Origin: Polystyrenella longa
GTDB taxonomy: Bacteria; Planctomycetota; Planctomycetia; Planctomycetales; Planctomycetaceae
DNA: 64,000 bases
Direction of reading: 5' to 3'
Assembly: GCF_007750395.1 (NCBI RefSeq)
Contig: NZ_CP036281.1
Location: forward strand, 6,061,481 to 6,125,480
Shown: positions 36,143-46,486 of the stretch, one piece after another
Layout of the letters: each line of letters starts with the position of its first letter
Numbering within the stretch: the first letter of the stretch is position 1
Notes under the pieces: generated by a model
Seen by the model: only the letters and a program-made list of their open reading frames with translations
What the model was told of the DNA's origin: nothing
Databases searched by the model: none
Made by a program: the position numbers and the translations under genes

Positions 36143-39100
36143 CTAGGGAATAAGGACGAACTCCGGGGAATTCAACAGAGCCCAGAGCATGTCTTCGGCC
36201 CGTTCTCGCCAGTCGGTTTCGAGTAAGGTCGTCGGCGGATCACCAATCTGAATCTTGTCTTCGTATTCAATTTTAAGTTCATTCGCACGAGGCTTCAAAT
36301 GGTTCGACCAAGAGACTCCGTCGCGAAGCGGTCGCATGGGCATCGGACCTGCTTCCGCACCCGGTATACGGCGTGATTCGAAACCAGGTTGCAAGTACTC
36401 TGAAAATAAACGGGATTCTTCGTCGGTCGGCTCGCGAGTTAAGAGTGTCAAATAAACCTGTTTGACATACTCCTCTACCGAGAGATTCTGCATCGCCAAA
36501 GCGGTGAAGCGGGAATCTTCCGAAAGTTGCGTGATTCGTTTGGCGACGACTCCATTGGAAAGGATTGAGGACTGCAAAACCGACGGTGATTCTTCACGGT
36601 AGGTCAGCGGATCCTGACGCGATGGACGCCACCCGAAATTTTCGAGAACGTTGATCATTGTCTGCACTCCCGGAAGCGTCAGGGAAGGACGGTCGCGTTC
36701 ATTCGAGAGCGACGTGAATTCCCATGCTCGCTCTGGTGAACCGAAGTTGCGGGAAACGACTTCCTGACGGTTGCCGTCGACGTCGATGTTCATGTCTTCG
36801 GTGTTGAAGGATTTACCCGCGACCGAAAACAGCGAATCGACGAGCTGTTCTGCCCGCATTCGTCGACGACTGGGGCCGGCAAACAGTTCCATTTGCGAAT
36901 CATCCACAGCCGGTTTTCGTTGATAGGCGGCCGACGTCATGATTAGACGGGTGATGTATTTCAGATCGTAACCGTGCAACATGAATTCACGGGCGAGGAA
37001 ATTAATCAATTCAGGATGACTATTGGTTCCCAGTTCCCAGTCGTCAATGGGTTCCACAAGTCCACGTCCCATCAATCGATGCCAGACGCGATTGACGATG
37101 ACCTTAGAAAAACGATCATTTTCGGGAGAAGTAATTTTCCACGCCAGTTGTTCACGGGTATCACTGGGCTTCTGTAGAAACGAGTCGACCGATTCGACTG
37201 GATAATCTGCGGCGAACGGCCACTCGGGCGGCATCGCTTCCCCCGGTTTAATCGAAACGACAATCAGCATGTTCGCGAGCGTCTCTGGATCGACATTCAA
37301 CGTACTCGTCGCGGGGACTTTCTCCGGCCCTCGTTTGAGCATCGCCGCCATCTGGAACAAATCGCGTTGACCGAAGTCGTGGAAGGGGGCGTCATGGCAG
37401 CGAGCGCATTTCATATTCATTCCGAGGAACGCCTGTCCCAGAATGTGGGCCTTGGCCGCCATGGGGGAATCGTTCTGGCTCGCAATCGCGAAACCAGCCG
37501 GGCCACCATAGTATTGACTTCCTTCCATCATGACCAATTCGGTTACCAGCTGATCGAACGGTTTATTGTCGCGGAACGATTCTTCCAGCCAGTAGCGGAA
37601 GGGACCGGTATTATTCAATGTGGGATTGATGACATTCGGATTCTCGGCGAGAGCATCCTGCCAGTAGCTGACCCAGTGATCGGCCCAGCCTGAATGTTTC
37701 AACAGGCGGTCGAGATAATTCGCCCGGCGATCCACCGTTTGATCCGCGAAGAACTCCGCGATCATTTCCGGTGTAGGCACGAGTCCGATGACATCCAGTG
37801 AGGCGCGACGGACAAATTCGAAGTCGCTCATCGTCTCTGTGGGTTCGACATTTTGTTTTACCAGTTCCTGATTGATAAATCGGTCAATCAGATTTGACTC
37901 AGGCAGCGCCGTCTCAGCAGGTACCTCGGGAGCTTCGGTCTCTTTTAGTTTTCCCTGAATCCACGCGTGTCGCTGGGCCCATTGCTCGCGATATTCGACA
38001 GAAGCAGCCAGGCGTCGCTCGGTGTTCATTTTTTCCAGCTTGGCGTCGTATGCTGTTTCGTACGGGTTCCAGGCCTCGTTGGTCAGCGGAATGTTACCGG
38101 CGTGATCCAGAACAAGGAACTGATCCGTTCCTTCCAGCTGCACGGAAACGAAAGTCTCGCCGAGATCAGGCCGCTTTCCCTGACCGCCAGAGTAGAAGTC
38201 GAGCTGGATACGGTGAGACCCACCGGGAGAAGTAAACTCCACAGCCGATTCGCTGTCACCTGGTTGCAGAGGACGAATACCGGGAATCAGCTGAGGCATT
38301 TCCCATATGGTATTGTGGCCATTCTGCACAGGGTTCAAAAAACCATTCTCGGCAATCAATTTCCCATCGACGGTCAAGCGGGAACCCCGCCGGGACCGCA
38401 GCAGAAACCGATGGTTACCAGCAGGGAGTTCGATGTTCGTCGAAGCCCGTACCAGGTACGGGTTACTGCGATCGGTAATGAGCCCTTTTTTATCGTACTT
38501 TGTCGCGGTGTGCATAAAGACGAGTGATGACTGCAAATAACTTTCCGTTGGATCGGGATGAATGAGATCCCAGTTGGTCGCGAATTTGACGTTTTCAAAT
38601 ATCTCGACCAGCACCTGATCGGCAGGCAATTCGGCCGGGCTCTCATAAGGGTCGGGAAGAATCACATCGAAATGGTTCGCGACTTGTTCTTTAGTTAACG
38701 CCTTTCGGTAGATGGCGATTTCATCGAGTTCACCCGTGAAAGAACTGCTGGCTCCCCCCGCTTGAGCGGAACCAATCCAGAGTTCATCATCATCAACAAC
38801 CGGGGCCTTGTTTGTTTTGCCGCCGTAGTCCCATTTTCCGTCGACCTGTTTCCCATCGATATATCCACGCAGTGAATCCTCTTCGCCGAAGGTATAAGTA
38901 ATGGCGATATGATGCCAACCACTGTTAATGGAGAAACCACCTGTTGAACTCCAGCGGTGCCATTCACTTTGCTCGCCACGACTTCGGAACAGAAAGTTCA
39001 CCGTAGCATTGCCCGATTTTCCCATCAGGCGCAAGGCGTAGTTCTGGTTGTCGCGTGACTGACCTTCGAGATGCGTCCGACCTTTGCCGATCACATAAGG

Positions 39101-39529
39101 AGTATGACCATTTGCAATCTGAGTCGGATTGACCCAGGCTTCGAGCGTGATCGATTCGCCGGCGTCATAATCGAGGACGCTTTTTTCACCGGGGTCCGTG
39201 ACTCGTACATAATGTTTCCCGGCGTCAATTCGAACGGCCTGGTTGGCTTCCGAGAAGAGCGGGAACATTTCCGGCTGTGCCCCTGGCTGATTCCATTTAA
39301 TGTCTCCCACCATTTCGAACTTCAAGTCACTGCCATCGACAACGCTGTTTTTCAGCTGTTCGTCTTGGGAGAACTGCCAGTAGACAACAGGTTCATCAGC
39401 GAGGACGCGTTCATGATATGGACGCGTATCTTTCGGTTTCTCGTCTTCAGCGACGGAAACCGAGCTGAATGACAGCGCTAAGGCCGCGACGATTAACAGG
39501 GACAGGGATGAACTTAGCAGGCGAGACAT
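36143..39529 (-). CDS. DUF1549/DUF1553 protein with LamG domain
   Basis: 1128 residues from the ATG at 39529, chosen because GGAG lies nine bases upstream and the signal peptide (LLSSSLSLLIVAALALSFSS) begins there; the frame continues to 39553. Order of domains: LamG/concanavalin-like fold (about 50-300, SITLEAWVNPTQI and GWHHIAITYTFG), a PA14-like or fibronectin-like region (about 310-480), DUF1549 (about 545-740, with NQDALAENPNV-like and the heme-type CARCHDAPFHDF) and DUF1553 (about 800-1120, VNRVWHRLMGRGLVEP, RRRMRAEQLVDSLF). Exported, function unknown; partner of the DUF1501 gene. Confidence 0.93.
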   Translation of the reverse strand: MSRLLSSSLSLLIVAALALSFSSVSVAEDEKPKDTRPYHERVLADEPVVYWQFSQDEQLKNSVVDGSDLKFEMVGDIKWNQPGAQPEMFPLFSEANQAVRIDAGKHYVRVTDPGEKSVLDYDAGESITLEAWVNPTQIANGHTPYVIGKGRTHLEGQSRDNQNYALRLMGKSGNATVNFLFRSRGEQSEWHRWSSTGGFSINSGWHHIAITYTFGEEDSLRGYIDGKQVDGKWDYGGKTNKAPVVDDDELWIGSAQAGGASSSFTGELDEIAIYRKALTKEQVANHFDVILPDPYESPAELPADQVLVEIFENVKFATNWDLIHPDPTESYLQSSLVFMHTATKYDKKGLITDRSNPYLVRASTNIELPAGNHRFLLRSRRGSRLTVDGKLIAENGFLNPVQNGHNTIWEMPQLIPGIRPLQPGDSESAVEFTSPGGSHRIQLDFYSGGQGKRPDLGETFVSVQLEGTDQFLVLDHAGNIPLTNEAWNPYETAYDAKLEKMNTERRLAASVEYREQWAQRHAWIQGKLKETEAPEVPAETALPESNLIDRFINQELVKQNVEPTETMSDFEFVRRASLDVIGLVPTPEMIAEFFADQTVDRRANYLDRLLKHSGWADHWVSYWQDALAENPNVINPTLNNTGPFRYWLEESFRDNKPFDQLVTELVMMEGSQYYGGPAGFAIASQNDSPMAAKAHILGQAFLGMNMKCARCHDAPFHDFGQRDLFQMAAMLKRGPEKVPATSTLNVDPETLANMLIVVSIKPGEAMPPEWPFAADYPVESVDSFLQKPSDTREQLAWKITSPENDRFSKVIVNRVWHRLMGRGLVEPIDDWELGTNSHPELINFLAREFMLHGYDLKYITRLIMTSAAYQRKPAVDDSQMELFAGPSRRRMRAEQLVDSLFSVAGKSFNTEDMNIDVDGNRQEVVSRNFGSPERAWEFTSLSNERDRPSLTLPGVQTMINVLENFGWRPSRQDPLTYREESPSVLQSSILSNGVVAKRITQLSEDSRFTALAMQNLSVEEYVKQVYLTLLTREPTDEESRLFSEYLQPGFESRRIPGAEAGPMPMRPLRDGVSWSNHLKPRANELKIEYEDKIQIGDPPTTLLETDWRERAEDMLWALLNSPEFVLIP

Positions 39530-39891
39530 GCGGGAACGCTCCTCGAGCTCCATGTCAGCAGTGGCTGCGACACGGTTCGGTGGGATATTCAGGCGGGAAA
39601 AATAATGTGAGAGTGGTGTAAGTCCCTCAAGAAACAGGACTTCCTTTAGTTTATACCACTCGTGAACGAAATCTCACCCAAAAATTAACAGTTTTTCCAT
39701 GATTGACTCCGACCTCACTCCTCTGTCTCTCTGCACCATAACGATAAGTCACGAAATAGGGACGATTTCCGTCGCGAATGGAATTCAGGGGTGAGATTAA
39801 GTCGCCCCGTGGTATAGAACAGGGAGGAGTCGCACTTAGCGTTTTTGGGCGACTTTTCTGGAACCATCGATCAGTACTGAAAACGAACCTC

Positions 39892-40425
39892 ATGACGCCC
39901 GCAGAACAGGAATATTTCGTGCAGCAGATCACGGCGCATCAACCGATGTTGCACGGGTATATTCGTTCGTTGATCCCCGATGGTGATCGGGCCAGCGATG
40001 TGTTGCAAGAAACGAACCTGGTGCTCTGGCGTCGTGCAGATGAATTCACGATGGGTGAGAACTTTGGCGGCTGGGCACGGAAGGTCGCGTATTTTCAAAT
40101 CCTCGCGTTCTATCGAGACCATCAGCGTGAAAAACTGCTCTTCAATGCCGACCTCGTCTCAGCGATGGCCGAACAAAGTGAGCAACAATTTTCGCAACAG
40201 AAAGAATGGCAAACGGCTCTCCAACATTGTTTGCAAAAACTTCCCAATCAACAGCGACTGTTGATTCAACAACGCTATCTTCCGGGCAGCTCTGTTCAGC
40301 GGTTGGCGGACGAGATGGATCGTCCCGTCGGTTCCGTCTCTCAGTCGCTCTACCGGATCCGCGAAGTACTTCGCAACTGCATTCATTCTCAACTCCGAAC
40401 TGATTCGGGAGAGATTACTTTATGA
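39892..40425 (+). CDS. ECF sigma factor, planctomycete/Verrucomicrobium type
   Basis: 177 residues from the ATG at 39892; an upstream extension to 39778 is not similar to the family. Sigma region 2 is seen as PMLHGYIRSLIPDGDRASDVLQETNLVLW and FGGWARKVAYFQILAFYRDHQREKL, and region 4 as LPNQQRLLIQQRYLPGSSVQRLADEMDRPVGSVSQSLYRIREVL. This is the form found across Planctomycetes and Verrucomicrobia (TIGR02989 type). Its stop overlaps the start of the FecR-like gene by four bases, so the two are translationally coupled, as for a sigma and anti-sigma pair. Confidence 0.93.
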   Translation: MTPAEQEYFVQQITAHQPMLHGYIRSLIPDGDRASDVLQETNLVLWRRADEFTMGENFGGWARKVAYFQILAFYRDHQREKLLFNADLVSAMAEQSEQQFSQQKEWQTALQHCLQKLPNQQRLLIQQRYLPGSSVQRLADEMDRPVGSVSQSLYRIREVLRNCIHSQLRTDSGEITL

Positions 40426-41834
40426 ATACGTCTAAAGAAAATTCCGCTGACGAACTGAACCGATTGATCTCTGCCGCTCTGGATGGACAGTTGACCGACG
40501 ACGAAGCAGACCAGTTGCGCGAAAAACTCAGCGATTCGCCCGCCGCTCAACAGCGATATCTGGAACTGGCGCACCTCGATTCAATCCTGCAATGGGATCA
40601 GGCCAACTCTGTTGTTTCAGAAAGTACTGTCATTCCGAAACACAAACTCATTCCTGTAGCCACCAGCAAGTCGATTTCTTCTGCTCCTTACCGGCGGGAA
40701 GTCCGTCAATTGCGCTGGATGTTGGCGAGCACAATCCTGGTTTGTTGTATGCTGGCGGCGCTACTTTTTACCCGCATCGGTCAACCGGAAGCAATCGCGA
40801 ACAATGTGGACTCCTATGGTGAATCAGGACCAGTAGCGATTATCTCCTGTACCGAAGACGTTGTCTGGGGACAGACCAATCTCCTTGATTCTATCAAGAA
40901 CAAAGTAGGAACACCCCTCACCACTGGTTGGGTGAAGATTGAATCGGGCCAGGTGCAGATCGACTTTTATGGGGGGACGACAGTCCTACTGGAAGGCCCT
41001 GCGGAACTTGGTCTCAAAGCACGCAACCGGGTGCATCTGGAAAGTGGCAAAGTCACCTTCTTCAGTGGTGATCAACCCGAAGGTTTCTTCCTGTCGAGCG
41101 AACACGCTCAGGTATTTGGCGAGCAGGCGACGGGAGGAATGATTGTCACCGCCGATCAGCTGGAAGCGCATGCCATCGTCGGTTCTCTGCAACTGTTCGA
41201 CGCGCGAATGCCGCTTGATGTTCCAGAGCCGGTGCAACTCAACGAGGGGGAAGCCTTCGTCCTGAGGAAAGGAATTCGGAATGTGGAACCGATCCCTTTT
41301 TCACCAACATCGTTCGTTCCTGCTGAAGACCTTGAACTTCATGAGCAACCGGGAACTTCTCAGTCGTTCGACTTTGCCGCACAACCGATGCTCCGTTATG
41401 GTTTTCAAGATGGCCAGCACGATCTGCCTGCGGAAGCAACCCTTGTAGACAATGGCACCCGGTTGGTCATACATGGAAATAGCTGGAAGATGTTCGAAGT
41501 GAATATGAAGATGACTGACGACCTGGTGATTGAGTTTGAATTCCGAAGTGATCTGGAAGGCCAGATTCACGGCATCGGTTTTGACACGGACGCCACCTAC
41601 AACGACCGGGCCTCGGTGATGCAGGTGCATGGATACGAAGTCATCCCCACGATCGGCCAGCAGTACAACAGCTACGCGGGTGAAGGGTGGCAGCGGTTCC
41701 GTATTCCGGTGGGACGTCATTTCTCAGGCAACCAGAAGTATCTTTACTTCGTTGCCGACGACGACGTCACCGCCCGCGCCGAAAGCGAGTTTCGTAATGT
41801 CCGATTTTTTCGGAGTGAAACAAACGGACGGTAG
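40422..41834 (+). CDS. FecR-like membrane regulator, putative anti-sigma partner
   Basis: 470 residues. An N-terminal cytoplasmic helical part (ELNRLISAALDGQLTDDEADQLREKL, typical of planctomycete anti-sigma-like proteins) precedes one span (about 99-119, LASTILVCCMLAALLFTRIG). The periplasmic half has a FecR-like segment (LTTGWVKIESGQVQIDFYGGTTVLLEGPAEL, VHLESGKVTFFSGDQPEGF) and then a beta-sandwich module (FEVNMKMTDDLVIEFEFRSD). Overlap with the sigma gene supports a role in holding or releasing that sigma factor; the signal is unknown. Confidence 0.85.
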   Translation: MNTSKENSADELNRLISAALDGQLTDDEADQLREKLSDSPAAQQRYLELAHLDSILQWDQANSVVSESTVIPKHKLIPVATSKSISSAPYRREVRQLRWMLASTILVCCMLAALLFTRIGQPEAIANNVDSYGESGPVAIISCTEDVVWGQTNLLDSIKNKVGTPLTTGWVKIESGQVQIDFYGGTTVLLEGPAELGLKARNRVHLESGKVTFFSGDQPEGFFLSSEHAQVFGEQATGGMIVTADQLEAHAIVGSLQLFDARMPLDVPEPVQLNEGEAFVLRKGIRNVEPIPFSPTSFVPAEDLELHEQPGTSQSFDFAAQPMLRYGFQDGQHDLPAEATLVDNGTRLVIHGNSWKMFEVNMKMTDDLVIEFEFRSDLEGQIHGIGFDTDATYNDRASVMQVHGYEVIPTIGQQYNSYAGEGWQRFRIPVGRHFSGNQKYLYFVADDDVTARAESEFRNVRFFRSETNGR

Positions 41835-42012
41835 TAATGTATCCACTCTCCCGCTTTAACAAAGAATCCAAGAGGTCAAATGATCACGCGTTTATAAATC
41901 CTATCGCATGATCTAAGCCGGTGCTTGTGCAGGCCTTGATGCGCCGCTACAAATGAGGTGCACTGAATGTCATTTTCAGACTCATCCTCCCTCCGTTTTC
42001 TAAGATCAGACC

Positions 42013-42975
42013 ATGACTAAAATACAAAGCGTTTTCGTTACCGGCCTCGCTGTTGTGATTCTCTGGAGTATAAGTTGTTCGGGTTATGCAGCCGAACAGA
42101 CAAGAGTCATCGTCGACGCCGACACTGCCAACGAGATCGATGATTTGTATGCGATTGTCCGGGCATTGGTGGCTCCTGAATTCAAGGTTGAAGGGATTAC
42201 CTCTGCTCACTACACCCGCTCGACTCAGCCCAATGAAACGGTACAAAACAGCCAGAAACTCAACGAAGAAATTCTGGCGGCCATGGGTCTGAGTGATACC
42301 CTTCCTCACCCCATTGGTGGTGATCGGTCAATGTCCTCCCCCACCGATCCTGTAGATTCGCCGGCCGCACGTCTCATCATCGAGCGTGCCCACGCGGGAG
42401 GCCCCGATGATAAACTGGTTGTCTTTGCGTTGGGCGCCTGCACGAATCTGGCGTCGGCCCTCGTGCTGGACCCCTCCATCGAGTCGAAAGTTGTCTTTGC
42501 TTTTATTGATGGCGACTATAAAAACGGCCAATGGGGCCCGGGGATCTTCAACTGGAAGAATGATATCCATGCGGTTAAGGCGATCTTCGAGTCGAATGTG
42601 GAATACATTCATATGCCGGCACCGACGGTCAGCGTGCAGATGTCACTCACCAAGAAAGACGTGGACGAACACTTGAAAGGAAAAGGGGGCGTCTGGGATC
42701 TTCTCGTTAATCGCTGGGAAACATTTCCCCGGACGGCAAAAAAACCTTCTAAGACCATGTGGGACATCGCCCTGATCGAGGTCGTGATTCATCCGGAACT
42801 CGGAACGTCCGTTATCGTGGGCGCTCCCAAGATTCACCATGCGACGAAGGTGGAGCAATATCCCGAGAATCCGCGTCAGGTCAAGGTATTCGAGGCGATC
42901 GACCCGGAAGGAATGCAACGCGATTTCTGGGAAGCGATGGATGTCGCGATTGCGAAAGAAAAAGCCGCTCCTTAA
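42013..42975 (+). CDS. Exported nucleoside hydrolase (IUNH family)
   Basis: 320 residues with a signal peptide (FVTGLAVVILWSISCSGYAA). The calcium-binding motif is VDADTANEIDDLYAI, the N-E variant of the DxDxxxDD signature. FALGACTNLASALVLDP and FNWKNDIHAVKAIFES follow family spacing. Members cleave the N-glycosidic bond of ribonucleosides; export suggests scavenging or an altered substrate. Planctomycetes carry many such exported relatives. It stands alone. Confidence 0.87.
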   Translation: MTKIQSVFVTGLAVVILWSISCSGYAAEQTRVIVDADTANEIDDLYAIVRALVAPEFKVEGITSAHYTRSTQPNETVQNSQKLNEEILAAMGLSDTLPHPIGGDRSMSSPTDPVDSPAARLIIERAHAGGPDDKLVVFALGACTNLASALVLDPSIESKVVFAFIDGDYKNGQWGPGIFNWKNDIHAVKAIFESNVEYIHMPAPTVSVQMSLTKKDVDEHLKGKGGVWDLLVNRWETFPRTAKKPSKTMWDIALIEVVIHPELGTSVIVGAPKIHHATKVEQYPENPRQVKVFEAIDPEGMQRDFWEAMDVAIAKEKAAP

Positions 42976-43192
42976 GACTCGTTAGGAGGGCCTCCCTTAA
43001 AGCATTCAATACGAGCCAGAATCGACAGGGTGAACATCGCTGGAGTGGTGCTCCTACCGCAATCAGACCGACTCCGGTTCTTTTTGCAGTCGACCCTTAT
43101 CAGAGGTCTGATGATCGGGTAAGTTGGAAAGGATCGGAAGGGGTTGTCGCCTACCGATTTTTCTTACTGATTTTCATAGGACACTGGACTCT

Positions 43193-45145
43193 ATGCGTGG
43201 TTTGTCTCTTTTGGCCGCTTTGTTTTCTATCGTCTGCTCCCTCTCGCTGGTTCTGTCGGCTGCCGAACCGGAAGCGGAGCACGATATGGTGATGCTCGAT
43301 TACAATCAGCCCGATCTGGTTGTTGACCTGGGAGTAGGTCTCTGGTCGTTCCCGATGCCTATCGACTACGACCATGATGGCGACCTGGATCTCGTCGTCT
43401 CCTGCCCCGACAAACCATACAACGGAACTTACTTCTTCGAGAACCCGGACGGAAATGTGAAGTTTCCTGTTTTTAAACCGGGCGTGAAAATCGGCTTCGG
43501 ATCTCACAATATGTGGGCAGGTCAAGCAGGCGATCAAATCTCGGCGATGCTACCGGGTCGCGAGTTCAGCAACTTCACTGAAAAACAATTCTCAGACGAA
43601 CGTAAGCTGCCCGTTGACGGAAGACTGAACTTAAAGAAAGAGATCAAGACTCGTGCCAACCAATGGTCCTATGCGGACTACAACGGAGACGGCGTTCTGG
43701 ACCTCGTCGTTGGCATGGGGGAGTGGCAAGACTACGGCTGGGACGACGCTTACAACGATGAAGGCGAATGGACCAACGGACCCCTGCATGGTTTTGTTTA
43801 CGTCCTGATCAACAAAGGATCTTACGAGAATCCTGATTACGCTGAGCCGGAAAAGATTCAAGCCGGCGGTGCCCCGGTCGATGTCTACGGTCGTCCCACA
43901 CCGAACTTCGCCGACTTTGATAATGATGGCGATCTGGACCTGATGTGTGGTGAGTTCGTCGACAAGTTCACCTACTTTGAAAACATCGGTTCACGGACAG
44001 AACCCGAATACGCCAGTGGCCAGTACCTGATGCACGACGGTGAACCCCTGACAATGGAACTGGAGATGATCACTCCCTACGCCGTCGATTGGGATGGCGA
44101 TAACGATGTCGACCTGGTCGTCGGAGACGAAGATGGCCGCGTCGCTCTGGTCGAGCATACGGGCAAAGTTGAGAACGGTCAGCCTGTCTTCCTCCCCCCT
44201 GTTTACTTCCAACAGCAGGCTAATCACATTAAGTTCGGCGCGCTTGCCACACCGTACGGGTACGACTGGGATGGTGATGGTGACGAAGATGTACTCTGTG
44301 GAAACACGGCCGGACACATTGCGTTGTTCGAAAATCTGGGTGGCGGAGAAACCCCTAAGTTTGCCGGCCCCGAACTACTGGAAGCGGATGGCAAAACAAT
44401 CCGCATCATGGCTGGTCCGAATGGTTCGATTCAGGGACCGTGCGAATCCAAATGGGGTTACACCACGTTAACCGTCGCAGACTGGAACGGCGACGACTTG
44501 CCGGACATCATGGCGAACTCAATCTGGGGTAAAATCGTCTGGTACGAAAACATCGGTACGCGTACCGAACCCAAACTGGCTGCCGAAAAACCAGTCGAAG
44601 TTGAATGGGATGGCCCTGCGCCGAAACCGGCCTGGTTCTGGTGGACGCCCGAAGGCAAAGCGCTCGTCACCCAGTGGCGCACGACTCCGTCGATGGTGGA
44701 CTTTAATGAAGATGGTCTGATGGATTTGGTCATGCTCGATCATGAAGGCTACTTCGCTTTCTTCGAACGAACCCAGCAGGATGGCCAAATGAAACTTCAA
44801 CCGGGCAAACGCATCTTTGTTGATGAGAACGGTGAACTCTTCCAACCGAATCCAAAACGGGCTGGGGGAAGTGGGCGTCGTAAAATTCAGATCGTCGACT
44901 GGAATGGCGATGGCAAACTGGACGTGTTGATGAACAGCATCAATGCGGACCTCTACCTGAATGAGGGAACCAAAGATGGCAAAGTGGTGCTATCGCATCA
45001 GGGCCCACTCGCCGAACGCAAAGTCTCCGGACATAGCAGCAGCCCGACCGTCGTCGACTGGAACAAAGACGGCATTCCCGACTTGCTCGTCGGTGCCGAA
45101 GATGGCCACCTTTACTACAAACGGAACCCCCGCTCGGATAAATAA
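43193..45145 (+). CDS. FG-GAP/VCBS repeat protein, exported
   Basis: 650 residues from the ATG at 43193, which begins a signal peptide (LSLLAALFSIVCSLSLVLSA) and has AGGA just upstream; the frame extends to 43124. At least nine calcium-binding repeats of the form DxDxDGxxD are seen, including DYDHDGDLDLVV, DYNGDGVLDLVVG, DFDNDGDLDLM, DWDGDNDVDLVVG, DWDGDGDEDVL, DWNGDDLPDIM, DWNGDGKLDVLMN and DWNKDGIPDLLVG. This is a beta-propeller of the integrin-alpha type. A binding or lectin-like surface role is likely; no enzyme motif seen. Confidence 0.9.
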   Translation: MRGLSLLAALFSIVCSLSLVLSAAEPEAEHDMVMLDYNQPDLVVDLGVGLWSFPMPIDYDHDGDLDLVVSCPDKPYNGTYFFENPDGNVKFPVFKPGVKIGFGSHNMWAGQAGDQISAMLPGREFSNFTEKQFSDERKLPVDGRLNLKKEIKTRANQWSYADYNGDGVLDLVVGMGEWQDYGWDDAYNDEGEWTNGPLHGFVYVLINKGSYENPDYAEPEKIQAGGAPVDVYGRPTPNFADFDNDGDLDLMCGEFVDKFTYFENIGSRTEPEYASGQYLMHDGEPLTMELEMITPYAVDWDGDNDVDLVVGDEDGRVALVEHTGKVENGQPVFLPPVYFQQQANHIKFGALATPYGYDWDGDGDEDVLCGNTAGHIALFENLGGGETPKFAGPELLEADGKTIRIMAGPNGSIQGPCESKWGYTTLTVADWNGDDLPDIMANSIWGKIVWYENIGTRTEPKLAAEKPVEVEWDGPAPKPAWFWWTPEGKALVTQWRTTPSMVDFNEDGLMDLVMLDHEGYFAFFERTQQDGQMKLQPGKRIFVDENGELFQPNPKRAGGSGRRKIQIVDWNGDGKLDVLMNSINADLYLNEGTKDGKVVLSHQGPLAERKVSGHSSSPTVVDWNKDGIPDLLVGAEDGHLYYKRNPRSDK

Positions 45146-45193
45146 GTCCATAAGATGGTTCATATAGAATTCAATATTAACTGGCCTCGGGCC

Positions 45194-45553
45194 CAGGGCA
45201 ATCGCATGAACTTATGCTGTTATTCCCGTTAGATAGGATAACAGAGTCTCGAAACGCCAGCTGGCTTTGAGGCGTTTCGCGCGGAGGCTTCTCTTTTCGC
45301 TCTGGTCGCGTTTGACGAGCGACAACGCCAGTCGGCGAAATATCGCCGCGTTTGCCGCCCCGTCTCCCTTACGGATCCGACTTGTATCTTCTGCAAAACT
45401 GACATCCAGACTCCAGTGTAACTGGTTTTCAATCCGCCAGTGATTCCGCACGTGACGAGCCAGCTGCCGCACCTTCGGCGGCAGGCTCGAGATGAAATAA
45501 ACCAACTCCTCCGACGTCTTCCCGTTCACCATCCGGTAGTGGTCTTGAATCAC
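45194..45553 (-). mobile_element. ISAs1-family transposase remnant (C-terminal part)
   Basis: The open frame 45212-45553 encodes 113 residues matching only the C-terminus of ISAs1/H-repeat transposases: YFISSLPPKVRQLARHVRNHWRIENQLHWSLDVSFAEDTSRIRKG is the catalytic Glu region and RRLALSLVKRD the tail. The N-terminal two-thirds is absent. Just downstream, CAGGGCAATCGCATGAACTT (45194-45213) resembles a terminal inverted repeat. A dead fragment: the element was inserted and then mostly deleted. A truncated gene abuts its other side. Confidence 0.8.
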
Positions 45554-45600
45554 GCTACACCCTGCGTTGGGAATCAGGCACTTGTTCGGTCGAATCGAGT

Positions 45601-45873
45601 TCTGACTTCTATGCGTTATGCGACTTACGAAAGAACCTCGTAGAACTGGATCTCGCTCCCCTCTGCTACGGGGCCACGGAAAATGTTTATCCCTTAGGCA
45701 TGAGTATCTCTATGGGAGGAGGCCGGAAGGCTTACCGGTTGACGTTGAGAAAACAGGCCCGGTTGGAAGACCTGGTGGACATCTTCGATTCAGAACCCGG
45801 TTTAGAACCAGTCTCGGTGTAAGAGCAACGGGCGTTTTTTGACCGCTGGGTCTCTGATCGCGACAGAGAGTAG
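45601..45873 (+). pseudogene. 5'-truncated gene with internal stop, unknown family
   Basis: A continuous plus frame reads DFYALCDLRKNLVEL and CYGATENVYPLGMSISMGGG, then RLTLRKQARLEDLVDIFDS, EPGLEPVSV, then TAA at 45820-45822, and continues in the same frame EQRAFFDRWVSDRDRE to a TAG at 45871-45873. The protein-like sequence on both sides of the TAA indicates one former gene with a nonsense mutation. Its 5' part is missing exactly where the ISAs1 remnant begins. I do not recognise the family. The first part could still be translated from an internal ATG at 45700. Confidence 0.6.
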
Positions 45874-46015
45874 ACTCGAGTCAGTAACTGTTAAAAACGC
45901 CATCCCACATGAGTCGCTGCTTTAAGAAAAAACATTCTCTGTTTACTTTTTAACAGCACCAGACTACTTTGGATCTATCCCAATTCTCATTCGTTTCTCT
46001 ACCGAGGGCTGCGCC

Positions 46016-46486
46016 ATGGCGATCTGTCGAGCATGTAAACAGGAAATCCCTGACGGAGCGACCAAATGCCACCTCTGTCAATCACATCAAACCTGGTATC
46101 GAAATCCGATGGTGATCAGTCAGCTGTTTACGCTGCCGATGTTCATCGTGCTTTATATCTTCATTCTTCGACCGACATGGCATTCGAAAGACTTCGAAGA
46201 TTACCGCGATCAGTTCACTGTCGACCAGGTCTCGACGACCGGTTCGACCGATCGTCACCTCACTTATAAGATCACCAATAATACGGACTACAAGTGGGAA
46301 AACGTTTCGTACGAGATCGCGATGAAGAAGGGGGCGCAATTGTTGTCAGTGGAGAATGGAACAGAATACTCCTGGGTCATTCGACCGAACGGTGAAGCGC
46401 TGGTAACGGCCTATGTGATGAATCCTCCAGTCGGAACAGACACCTATGAATTCCATATCACCGACATGAAGACCAATCGATTTTGA
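46016..46486 (+). CDS. Zinc-ribbon membrane protein, unknown
   Basis: 156 residues. The N-terminus is a double CxxC zinc ribbon (CRACKQEIPDGATKCHLC). One membrane span follows (SQLFTLPMFIVLYIFILRP, about 35-54), then a C-terminal beta-rich domain (LTYKITNNTDYKWENVSYEIAM, then VIRPNGEALVTAYV). The layout suggests a cytoplasmic zinc knuckle tethered to an external domain. No neighbours in an operon. Confidence 0.75.
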   Translation: MAICRACKQEIPDGATKCHLCQSHQTWYRNPMVISQLFTLPMFIVLYIFILRPTWHSKDFEDYRDQFTVDQVSTTGSTDRHLTYKITNNTDYKWENVSYEIAMKKGAQLLSVENGTEYSWVIRPNGEALVTAYVMNPPVGTDTYEFHITDMKTNRF

